From positions 25,387,001 through 25,451,000 of the forward strand of contig NC_135119.1 in NCBI RefSeq assembly GCF_050908995.1: DNA of 64,000 nucleotides, read 5' to 3'. Source of the stretch: Andrena cerasifolii. Taxonomy: Eukaryota; Arthropoda; Insecta; Hymenoptera; Andrenidae. A model generated the notes under the pieces. It saw only the letters and a list, made by a program, of their open reading frames with translations. It did no database searches and had not been told where the DNA came from. This document shows positions 46,094 to 56,698 of the stretch, in pieces; the stretch's first letter is position 1, and the number at the start of each line of letters is the position of its first letter. The translations under genes were made by a program, and so were the position numbers.

Positions 46094-48890
46094 ATGACTT
46101 TCCCACCGGAGATATGGGAGCAAATATTTTTATACGTGGATCCAGTGGTGCTTACGAATTTCAAAACAGTTTGCAAGTGCTGGAACCTAGTTATCGATAA
46201 GATTTTAAAGGTACGTCTTGCGTGTTGTCCGAAGTCAGAATGCACCGGTTTTTTTTTTACACTTACATGATTCTATGTTCGTGTACAGTTCGTAAAAATT
46301 CTTAGTTTATTGTGGACAAATTTCTTAGCTTATTTAGACGAAACCACGTGACTGAAATCATTGTCGCATTGTTGTTAAATTTAAAACGTACGTAAACATG
46401 AATGCAAGTGCATGCGCGCACACACATGCATGGCGCGCGCGTGTGTACATCTGTGATGGCTGTAGAAGATATTAAACTTTTGCAGCTTTCAATCAAATTT
46501 CAATTAAGAATTACTTACCATTTATGAATCGATTCTAGGAAAACAACCACTGGTATAAAATATGCAAGAGGGAGATATCAGAGGATTTATGGAGCACCTT
46601 GTGCGAGACGTTAAAACCAGATAAGTTTTACACAGAGCTACACGAGAAACACGATGCTGCGCTGTGGAGAACGATGTTCAAGCTATGGATCAAGTGCAAA
46701 AATATAACAAAATACAATGTGGAAAGCAAGTCCATTGAACCGTTGTCGAAATACCGAGGCGAGGAATGTATCACTTGTACAGCTACCTCAGGTAACAGGA
46801 TACATTAGCGCAGTGCTCTGCAACCTTTTCTCATCCTGGGCACACCTAAGCCCTTCCCAGAATTCCATGGTACACCACAAGCAAAAATGTGCAAAGCACA
46901 CAGAAGTTGCGAAGCGTATACACAGAAATTACATTTATTTGTGAAAAACTTTGTTGAAAAAATCTTGTGCTTTTTCTCCTTTTGGAAGCATTGCGCTGTG
47001 GCATACTAGGCATTGTCTCATGGCACAGTAGTTGCGGATAGTGATACTGTCTTGAATGTCCACAGATGGACAAAAAATTATTTGAAATAAAAATTTGTGT
47101 ACGAAATTTGTTGCTCATCTCTGCTTGAAACTCTTAAAAATCTTGATAAGTCTTGAATCTTGATAAGTCTTGAGTCTTGATAAGTCTTGAGTCTTGATAA
47201 GTCTTGAGTCTTGATAAGTCTTGAGTCTTGATAAGTCTTGAGTCTTGATAAGTCTTGAGTCTTGATAAGTCTTGAGTCTTGATAAGTCTTGAGTCTTGAT
47301 AAGTCTTGAGTCTTGATAAGTCTTGAGTCTTGATAAGTCTTGAGTCTTGATCGTCTTGGAAGTGTTGAAACTCTTGCTTCAAAGACTTGGTAAGTTTCGG
47401 ACCCGTATGTACTTCCACCGCCACCGTCATAAACCGCGACCCTGGCGAGACCCTCTGGCCGATCAACCTGGCTAGTTTTTGGTAACCAGATGTTCATTTT
47501 CAAGACTTTTAAGACCTATCAAGACTCAAGACTATCAAGACTCAAGACCTATCAAGACTCAAGACTATCAAGACTCAAGACCTATCAAGACTCAAGTCTT
47601 TCAAGAGTTTTAAGCTTCGAATCATGTTCGAAGTGCTTTGAATCTCATCACTAGTTGCGGAGCACTGCATTAGCGCACCGAACACATGAAACTGCATTTG
47701 AAATTTATAACGAACACTTTCCGCAGGGAATATATTGGCTGTCGGGACGTCCGAGGGGTACATTTACTTTTACGATATTTGTAATTTGCACAAAGGTGCG
47801 ATATACATAGCTGACCACAAGGAATATGTAAGGAGCGTGCACTTATGCAGAGATGGTATTCGTATTTCTTTTTTAATAAATAATTTCGATGAGTTCTTTT
47901 GATTAGCAATATACGTTTTGCAGATACAAACGTGATTTGTATTTCGTGCTCTGTTTATGATCATATAAGCTTCTGGGATATTGCTTCGAAGAAGCTGATC
48001 GATAAGACGCGTGGGAAGCTGATTTGGTATGGCTTGAAGAATTTATAAATGATAGGCATGAAATAATTGCGTGGTTACTAAATATTGAACGTTTAACAGT
48101 ACGAGTTACAGTTACTGTTACATCGCCAAGCATAATGTGATAGTTATCGAAGGACCGATACCAAGGACTATGTATAAATTCGGTACGGATAATATTATCG
48201 CTATTGGCTCAGATAACGATAAAGTAAGTGTTCAGCGATTATTAAAAAGTTTAAGAAACATAACTCGATAGATTTCTCATTTGAACTGCGGACGTGTTAC
48301 TGCTAAGGTATATTTTTATACGGAAGAGGGACATTACGTTCACTGGAACCTGAGCGCGGACAAAGAAAACTATACTTACACCTGTGTTCAACCGCCAAAC
48401 ATACGAATTCGACGTTATTATACTTTTAAACCGGATATAATCGTCTGTATCGCAGGTAGGTGCTCATTTATCAATTAAATTTGTGAGTGTATAAAACTAA
48501 CGAGATATCTTATTATTGTAGAATATGGATACTTAGGTTTTCTAGTGCGAGGCAAAGAATGGAAGTTACATAATGTATTTCCTACATTACATGGCACTCC
48601 GACAGATGTTTTAGTGTACGGCAATGTACTTATTCTAGGCTTAGATTCAGGTAATAGAACATTTCCTTTGTGCAACGTAAGAGTATCGTAATGTACGCAA
48701 ACGATTATTTCCAGGGAACGTGCATATATTTTATATAGAAGACTTCGATAAGATAGATTTTAATGTTATGACATCGAAAAGACTGATACTTGACACTACG
48801 GCTGTTATTTCCTTGAATATAATGGTTCATTCCGAGGAATACTTGTTAATATCTTACAAAAAGAAAATCTATATCGCTAAATTCACATAA
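46094..48890 (+). CDS. F-box protein with WD-repeat-like region
   Basis: Exons 46094-46210, 46539-46791, 47727-47855, 47924-48026, 48100-48223, 48308-48455, 48522-48650 and 48715-48890 keep phase and give 392 residues. Exon 1 is nearly a complete F-box (TFPPEIWEQIFLYVDPVVLT to CKCWNLVIDK), the Skp1-binding motif of SCF ubiquitin ligases. From exon 3 on, beta-propeller-type blades appear (ILAVGTSEGYIYFYD, ISFWDIASKKL, NVHIFYIED). It is therefore probably a substrate adaptor for SCF. I cannot assign a named orthologue. ATG 46094 is used; a GTG two codons upstream is less likely. Exon 5 has three in-frame acceptor choices (48100 preferred for its pyrimidine tract). Intron 2 carries a hAT element. 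The stop is 139 bp from the Fignl1 stop on the other strand. Confidence 0.85.
46811..47667. mobile_element. hAT-type element with perfect 8-bp duplication, carrying two opposed minisatellites
   Basis: The terminus CAGTGCTCTGCAACC mirrors GTTGCGGAGCACTG, and CATTAGCG flanks both sides exactly (46803-46810 and 47668-47675). These are hAT hallmarks. The 857-bp interior has no transposase. It holds a 17-bp tandem array (about 47134-47352) and shorter arrays of the reverse-complement motif (about 47500-47605). It starts 19 bp after the F-box gene's intron 2 donor at 46792. Confidence 0.88.
47134..47352. repeat. 17-bp minisatellite inside the hAT element
   Basis: About 12 near-identical copies of CTTGATAAGTCTTGAGT. 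The reverse-complement motif AAGACTCAAGAC recurs at 47500-47605 with variable spacing, so the RNA could form hairpins. Open frames reading LIKTQDLSR across it are repeat artefacts. Confidence 0.92.
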
Positions 48891-49029
48891 CAAATCTTTC
48901 TTACGTAGATATTGAAGTAACTCCTACATCATTAATAGCCGTATTTATTATAAAAACTTGTAGTACAAAAATATATATTTGATATTTAAAGTAAATGAAA
49001 TACTGAATCGTTCAAATTATTTCTCCCCC

Positions 49030-51071
49030 CTATACTTTATAATTCTGCGCCGTCCCAGTTCCATATATAGAATCCCATTCGATATAAGTTGATAAGCTGG
49101 ACTCGGATACACTGGGGCGTACGTGTATCAGCGCTTCTTTAAAATCATCCACAGTCACTTGTCTGACGTCTTCCTTCCTAATATTTTCTAACTGGCTGAA
49201 CGAAATACTTCTAATCGGTCCCATGCTAGCTTCTTTGCACAAATTGGACATATCTGCCCCTGAATATCCCTTCGATCGCTCAGCTACATCGTTAACGTCT
49301 TCCTCCGTGAGATTGTGCGGAATAGTTACCAACAAGGTATTTATAATTTGTTTACGAGCTTGAACTTCCGGCAGAGGTACGTAGAGCCTCTTAACGAGTC
49401 GCCTTCGCGCTGCCTCGTCCAGTTCTTGAGGTCTGTTCGTTGCTCCTACGATTAACATACGGTCTTCCTCGCCAGTCGCTGCCCCATCTAATTGTACCAG
49501 GAACTCGGTTTTCAACCTCCTAGAACTTTCGTGCTCGGTTTCGGACCTCTGAGTGAGCAAAGAGTCTATCTCGTCTATGAAAATAACCGACGGCTGGTAA
49601 ACCCTAGCCACGGCGAACAACGCTCTGACCATCTTCTCTCCCTCTCCTATCCACTTTGAAGTCAAAGAGCTCGCAGAGATTGAAAAGAATGTCGACTTGC
49701 TCTGCGAGGCTATACACTTTCCTATAAGCGTCTTCCCGGTACCTGGAGGTCCAAATAACAAAACCCCTTTAGGCGGCCTACGCAGGCCGGTGAAAATATC
49801 GGGTCTCAACATAGGATACACGATTACTTCCTTGATAATCTTCTTCGCGTACTCTAGACCAGCTATGTCGTCCCAAGAAACAGTCGCTTTCGAATGCATT
49901 ATCTCGTTCTTTATTAATTCAATCATTTTCGGCTCCACGTTCTTCAGTCTCTCGTCTTCCACTTCCATAGTATCAGTCTCGCTATTGTACATATCCTGAC
50001 CCTGCGTCGCTTTCTCCTTCTCGCGTCTAAGCGGGCACATGAACTGCGAATTCACAGACGACTTGCCGCCTAAAGTCTTTTTCTGCGCCGCTCTGTTATT
50101 CTTCGCCTGCTGCACGCTCAACTCGTCCCTAGCAGTCTTGAAGCATTTCATCTTAGGTCTAGGGGCTTCGTAATCATCTTCGCTGCTCTGAGGAAAAACT
50201 TGGGACTTTAATTTCACATTGTTTTTATAAACGCTGGACGGTTCATGATTATTTCTAGGTACATTAAACGAATCCTCTCTGAGAAATTTCGACTCGGTTC
50301 TCGGTTTGAACTTAAGTAATTGCTGGCGTGGTTCGTTATGATTGTCTCGATTTATCGAGTGAGCTTTAGGCACCTGCCTGTTAGTACAACTTACTTGCAC
50401 GCTACTGCTCTCGTCTGCGGAATTGCTCGACGATACGGAACACCTCTCCGCTGCAAACTGCACATTACTTCCTGGCCTTCCTCTGCCATCTATATTCGAA
50501 CCCTTACCAACATTCGCTTTTACTTGAGCGCTGATCTTTCTGTTTCTTACTAACAGCTCTTTATTCTTCCACGTACTTATAATGTTCTCAATGTGCCTAT
50601 CATTAAAGACTCTTCCACGACACGGCATGGTATTATCATTCTGGCAAGATAGAGGCTTCACGAAGCTGATGGCTACGTCTACGTCACTTAAACCAGACTT
50701 CCACGCCTGTGGATTGTTATCGACCTTTGGCGTTTGCGCCTTGAACTGCTTCCAATAATTATTCACGCCCTCCTTGCTTTCCATTAGACTCTGGTAATCT
50801 TCTAAACTTCTTCGAAGCAGGCAAGCTGCCATGTCCTCTGATTCACTGTGGAATATATATATATATCTATTTGTTTGTGAGTTATATTGAATGTACACGT
50901 AGATTACGAAACTTACAGCTGTTTTGCAGTCAAATATTTGGTGGCGAGGCACCTGCGTTCGATGTCTACGATCTCTGTATCGTCTTTGTTTTCTTGAGAG
51001 AATTTTAAGATGTGATATGCTGCTAGGAAATTATTCCTCTTCTTGTTCATTGTGGCGTCAGCAGTGGCCAT
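49030..51071 (-). CDS. Fignl1: Fidgetin-like 1 AAA ATPase
   Basis: Two exons: 51071-50917, and 50845-49030 in phase, giving 656 residues (human FIGNL1: 674). The first roughly 350 residues are a charged, low-conservation N-terminal half with the SLEDYQSLMESKEG start typical of the family. The AAA module has VSWDDIAGLEYAKKIIKE before Walker A (GPPGTGKT, about 416), Walker B (VIFIDEID, about 471), the arginine-finger region LDEAARRRLVKRLYVPLP and a C-terminal Vps4-type helix (VDDFKEALIHVRPSV). FIGNL1 is a nuclear hexameric ATPase that removes RAD51 filaments and limits crossovers; relatives sever microtubules. The ATG at 51071 is first in frame. A second in-frame ATG (MNKKRN) lies eight codons later. 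It is convergent with the F-box gene, 139 bp apart. Confidence 0.94.
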
Positions 51072-51849
51072 GTTCGTCCCCAAATTAGGAAACTAAGTAT
51101 GTCCTTTTCGATAGAACTGATTTTTCTTAAATTGCAGTACTTACTTAGTTCGCTTGATTTTCTATATTGTAAATCTAACGCGACAAGGGTGATTCGAACG
51201 TACGAGCGAAATGAAGACGCTAGCGCGGGAAGAATTAATACTAGATATGTCGCGCGATCTTTACTTTACCGTCGATGGATAATCATAACTATTTGAAGTT
51301 ATCGCAGATATGTTTAAACGTTGCCAGAAATGTTATTTGTATTTGTATTTTTGTGCTCTTGTTAAACGGGATGGCGTTTCAAAGCATATCGCTTTGTATT
51401 GCCCAACGAACTATAGTCCGCCCTTTTATCTTCTCCCCCTCTCTCTCCTTCGGGTCCCAGCAGCAACGGCGCACCGGGAGAAAGGTGGTCACATGACTTA
51501 TATGTTTAGTTTCTTCTTTTAGTTTTTTGGATTTTTTTCGAAAACCGTTTGTCGCACGAGAAAAAGTAATAGAACATAAAAGATGCTCCTTGTCCGAATC
51601 TACAACTTTTGTTTGACATATTTTTTTATTTACTCAATAACTTGGAGGATATTATATAAAATCGACTTCGCGAGCTGTTACATAATGATTTAAATGTTTA
51701 AGGGCCCAGGGGCAGCCTTTCCCGTTATCCGATCGAGCTGAAACTTTACACGGATTTTTTTTTAATTAATTGGAACTATTCTGGAGGGTGCCCCCGAAGA
51801 AAATCGACCTTTGCTATTCTTTTCGCTATTCCAACCAAATACATTTTTT

Positions 51850-51984
51850 TTCAAAACGACGAAACGCGTTAGCTAGCAAACTAATCCTTCTAGCTTCTCA
51901 AAAAAAAAAACTCAAATCGTTTGGACCAATTTTAAAAAAGTTATGCGATTTTAAAAAGTGTCCGAATATTAATGCGAGTCACTG
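51850..51984. mobile_element. Terminal fragment of a Tc1-like element
   Basis: Read on the minus strand, the end CAGTGACTCGCATTAATATT and the following GGACAC resemble a Tc1-type terminal repeat. It abuts TA at 51985-51986. No matching second end was found, so it is a solo remnant and the left limit is arbitrary. Confidence 0.35.
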
Positions 51985-52659
51985 TATAAGAATGATGACC
52001 TTGACAACATATTTCAAGGTCATCAAAATCGGCGAGGAATGGCTAAAATAGTAATTACCGAGAAATGCATTGAATTTTAGGTCTACTCTGTACCTCGCCT
52101 CTACATTCGCGTACGTGTCTTGTACCTACCATACTACATAGAACCTCGATCGTAACAACAGAAGATTTCATGTAATGGCGTGGGAGTTAATCAAACACAG
52201 ATTGATTGAGTTAGTCGCCTGTGTACACACTGTAACAAGGTAGATAATCGATTTCACTTGAAACTTCTTCTCTTTTCAATTTTCGCGTTATTCAGATCTC
52301 TGGGCGACTATTAATAGCGTCAAGATAATAGTTGACACAGACTGCTTTGAAGTAAAATTGCACTGCCAAATGGATCTTGAAGCGATCATCTAGCAATCTT
52401 GAGGTGTATCTGGCAATAACTTTGGCACGAATCTATTACTAGGTAACTTTGAAGAGATCTTGAGAACTTGAAGTGACCCTCACATATCTTCGAATTGATC
52501 TCAAAATGATTTTAAAAAAATCTAAAAAAAAATGAAGTGTCTCTGCAACGACCTTGAACTCAGAATCTTAACCAAGGCTCTTCGTCTAATACTATTATAT
52601 AAATTTGAAGTTGCATACTTCGAAATGCGTTTTCTCAGTAAGTTTGAACTGTATATGTT

Positions 52660-52740
52660 GTCGGTTTTTGAAAACCGTTTCTTTTTTATGAATTTGTAAA
52701 ATTCGAAAACGGGTTTTTAAATTCAAGGAAACGGGTTTGG
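52660..52740. mobile_element. Partial relative of the 21567-21800 hAT MITE
   Basis: Shares TCGGTTTTTGAAAACCG, TTTATGAATTTGTAAAATTC and AAACGGGTTT blocks with the complete copy. The termini are missing. Confidence 0.45.
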
Positions 52741-53088
52741 ATGCTAGAATTAATGTGTAAAAATTAATTAATTATTTAATTAAAAACGTTAACATTTTAA
52801 CTTGAAATCGCTTCGGACACAAGCAAATTATAGTAGGTAAGAGTTTACTGTAAAAATATAATCTTCGTGAGTTCGGAAGAAAAATACTAAATCTAATAAA
52901 GATTTATAATTTATATCTTGCATGGATTTTAGTTATTTTAGTTCTTTTTCATTTGGTTTTGTATGCAGTGTATTTTATTGTGTTATATTTTTGTAGATCC
53001 ATAAGTATTAAATGAACTCAAAATTGTATGGGTTTGCACGGATTTTAGTTATTTTAATTTTTTTTTATTTGGCAAGAAAAAATATTTT

Positions 53089-53264
53089 ACAGTTCACGAG
53101 TTATAACAGAAAAACGGAAAATAACCGGATTTTCAGGGGTCAATTACACCCCGTTAGAGTAAATTTGGGCAGCAAACAAAAATTGCGCTGTAATCAGAGG
53201 AAAATTCCCTACATATTCACGAAGTTTCAGAATTTTTTGAATTTCCGGGTTCGGGATGTTCCTA
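53089..53264. mobile_element. Single arm of the foldback MITE family, copy 4
   Basis: Matches the right arm of the copies at 9084-9517 and 10443-10861 (TTTTCAGGGGTCAATTACAC, GGGCAGCAAACAAAAATTGC, TTTCAGAATTTTTTGAATTT). The left arm is absent, so it is truncated. Confidence 0.7.
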
Positions 53265-54309
53265 TTTTAAAAACTCCCTCCCCTTCGCCGGGGAAAGATA
53301 TATAACCCGGGCAACGCCGGGAACTTTAAGTCTCTTCATAATTCTAACATTCACATTTAAATATTAACAAAATACGTCGCATGCATCGTGCCACGTAAGA
53401 TTCATAATAATGGAAATCTCATTCCTGAAATATCACTGAATTAATCTACAGGATTTTTTATCACTCGCAATACTCGTTCAGACTCTTTTCACAACAGCCT
53501 TTAATCGACTACGGGATAATTAATCACCCAAAGATCCAAATCACGCGTTGCCAGCCAGCTGTATTACTATCTCGTTCGTGATAATCTCCAAATTCCAAAC
53601 TCCAAACTTCTCGATTGGAGGTTCCTGATATTTCATAAAATATCTACCCCTTTTCCTCCAACAGAAATCTATCACTATCTTAGCAAACAGCATTGCCTAG
53701 ACTTCAGCTTGCTACATCGTCAACCTCGACTTCGTTTCCAATATGATTTAAAAAGAAAAGGAATCCAGAAGATTCAAGTCAACAGCGCTTGAAGAATTAT
53801 CACTTATTTATCACTTTGTGTTATGAAACTACGAAACCGCGTCAGCCTCTCTTTGTAGAAATTCCCGGCCAGCGATTAATCGATGCCTGTTTCTACATCG
53901 AGCGGGGAACTACAGTGTGCTCACTGAATTACGAAATGAGCGCTCGTTATCTGTTCTTTCTTCCTCGTTTTCCTCTGCGCGAGTCGCCTGACTCAGCAGC
54001 GCGTTTCCCGCTAAGTGCCATTTAATTTACAATGCCAATTAAACAATCGACTATCTCCTCGTTATTGAGCTTTGAAACACACCTACGTCACCATTTCTAT
54101 CTGCTCTAATTTCACAATTTCTTTGTGGTAGTTACAAATTCTATTACACTCGTAATTACATCAAATCTCACCTACCCTCGCAAGCATTCCATTTAATACA
54201 GTCTAAATGCAGTTAATCTAAGAAAATAAATATAACAGATACTGTGCGTGGTAATACGTGTATCACCGGTGGCGCGGTGGCCCAACTGGGGCGTTTACAG
54301 CGGGGCCCA

Positions 54310-55923
54310 AAGAAAGTCTGAACTCTGAACAGTAATAAATTTAACATAGGTGGATGAGGAAGAATTATATATTAAAATTTGTAAGTCATAGATGTAAAAA
54401 TATGAACTTCATATTTTTCCAAATCTGAACTCTGCGCAGTAATAAAAATAGCATAGGTGGATGAGGAAGAATTATATATTAAAATTTGTAAGTCACAGAT
54501 ATAAAAATATGAATTTCATAGTTTTCCAAATCTGAACTCTGAGCAGTAATAAAAATAGCATAGGTGGATGAGGAAGAATTATATATTAAAATTTGTAAGT
54601 CATAGATGTAAAAATATGAATTTCATATTTTTCCAAATCTAAACTCTGGACAGTAATAAAAATAGCATAGGTGGATGAGGAAGAATTATATATTAAAATT
54701 TGTAAGTCACAGATATAAAAATATGAATTTCATATTTTTCGAAATCTAAACTCTGGGCAGTAATAAAAATAGCATAGGTGGATGAGGAAGAATTATATAT
54801 TAAAATTTGTAAGTCACAGATATAAAAATATGAATTTCATAGTTTTCCAAATCTGAACTCTGGGCAGTAATAAAAATAGCATAGGTGGACGAGGAAGAAT
54901 TATATATTAAAATTTGTAAGTCACAGATATAAAAATATGAATTTCATAGTTTTCCAAATCTGAACTCTGGGCAGTAATAAAAATAGCATAGGTGGATGAG
55001 GAAGGATTATACATTAAAATTTGTAAGTCACAGATATAAAAATATGAATTTCATAGTTTTCCAAATCTGAACTCTGGGCAGTAATAAAAATAGCATAGGT
55101 GGACGAGGAAGAATTATATATTAAAATTTGTAAGTCACAGATATAAAAATATGAATTTCATAGTTTTCCAAATCTGAACTCTGGGCAGTAATAAAAATAG
55201 CACAGGTGGATGAGGAAGAATTATATATTAAAATTTGTAAGTCACAGATGTAAAAATATGAATTTCATATTTTTCGAAATCTAAACTCTGGGCAGTAATA
55301 AAAATAGCATAGGTGGATGAGGAAGAATTATATATTAAAATTTGTAATTCACAGATATAAAAATATGAATTTCATAGTTTTCCAAATCTGAACTCTGGGC
55401 AGTAATAAAAATAGCACAGGTGGATGAGGAAGAATTATATATTAAAATTTGTAAGTCATAGATGTAAAAATATGAATTTCATATTTTTCGAAATCTAAAC
55501 TCTGGACAGTAATAAAAATAGCATAGGTGGATGAGGAAGAATTATATATTAAAATTTGTAAGTCACAGATATAAAAATATGAATTTCATAGTTTTCCAAA
55601 TCTGAACTCTGGACAGTAATAAAAATAGCATAGATGGATGAGGAAGAATTATATATTAAAATTTGTAAGTCACAGATATAAAAATATGAATTTCATATTT
55701 TTCCAAATCTAAACTCTGGACAGTAATAAAAATAGCATAGGTGGATGAGGAAGAATTATATATTAAAATTTGTAAGTCACAGATATAAAAATATGAATTT
55801 CATATTTTTCCAAATCTGAACTCTGGACAGTAATAAAAATAGCATAGGTGGATGAGAAAGAATTATATATTAAAATTTGTAAGTCACAGATATAAAAATA
55901 CGAATTTCATATTTTTCCAAATT
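54310..55923. repeat. 107-bp satellite, 15 tandem copies
   Basis: The anchor GGTGGATGAGG recurs at 54349, 54456, 54563 and every 107 bp to 55847, with no indel that breaks the register. The unit contains TAATAAAAATAGCATAGGTG and TTAAAATTTGTAAGTCACAG. Copies differ at a few recurring positions (CATATTTTTC or CATAGTTTTC, GGGCAG or GGACAG), so variants were spread by exchange between copies. It is AT-rich with no coding frame. Confidence 0.95.
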
Positions 55924-55939
55924 TTTGCTCAGCCCGGAC

Positions 55940-56090
55940 TGGAAATTCAGCGGAGGATCTAAGGCACCCCCAAAGAGGGGGCTTTGTAGGAAGAAAAGAG
56001 AACTGTATTTTATTCTTTAAATAAATTTTTATAATCACCTAACGAATCTTAATAAATTCGCATGAAAAATAATTTAAATATTTAACTTTT
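55940..56090. repeat. Dispersed repeat next to the satellite, related to the 6586-6817 MITE
   Basis: The shared order GGCACCCCCAAAGA, GAGAACTG.ATTTTATTCTTT, TATAATCACCTAA and ATTCGCA links it to 6620-6760. It borders the last satellite unit. Confidence 0.5.
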
Positions 56091-56698
56091 TGAAAATCAC
56101 CCCTTAAAGCGTTCAGGCCTTTCCTTCCTACAAACTTTGGTAGATCTCGAGGAAAGTAGCTACTCTTGCTTCCTCCGTTTTCAAAATAAGCAATACTTTC
56201 TCTTGGACAGTGCTTTAAAAAAAAATATCCACTTGCAAACACGCTGACTCTTCCAAGATTTCAAATAAACGCAAAGAAGTCATAAAGTGCGAGGAAAATC
56301 CTGTCGAGCAATCTGTATAAACAATTGACGTCCCAGATGGGATTTCCTGGATCACTGTTGCTAAATAGATAGCGCGGCTTAATTAGCAAATTTTTTCTCG
56401 TGAAGTGTGGCTCGACTCGCTATCAAATACGTGACACAGATTATCTGCGTTTATCTGCGTATGTGACATTGATCGCAGAGTGTAATTCGCCGATTCGATT
56501 TCATCTCCCCCGTTCGCTATCGTCTGGCATTCTCGCTGATAAAGCGGTCGAGTGCTACATCTGGCGCGCGACCGTAGCTCAGTCATCTCAGTCGCGGTTG
56601 GTTCGTTGATCGATCGCGAGCACCTTGTATCGACTCCACAGATTTTTCTTTAATAGAACATTGGTGTTGGAATTTTCTGGGGGGGGAGTTTTTGGAAA
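56091..56698. other. Upstream region of the cytochrome b5 gene
   Basis: No gene is supported. Probable promoter and 5' UTR, with a G-run at about 56679-56687 just before the start codon. Confidence 0.4.

Larger units (their letters stand above)
51072..54309. other. Gene-free region with transposon remnants
   Basis: Apart from the pieces listed separately (51850-51984, 52660-52740, 53089-53264), no gene is supported. Frames up to 97 codons have no recognisable motif. Confidence 0.45.

Noticed and set aside
47078..47503. Minus-strand frames with LIKTQDLSR repeats
   Set aside because: They are translations of the 17-bp minisatellite inside the hAT element.
56570..56640. tRNA-like stretch with CGTAGCTCAGTC and GGTTGGTTCG
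   Set aside because: The A- and B-box resemblance is partial and spacing is too short; no acceptor-stem pairing or anticodon arm can be drawn.
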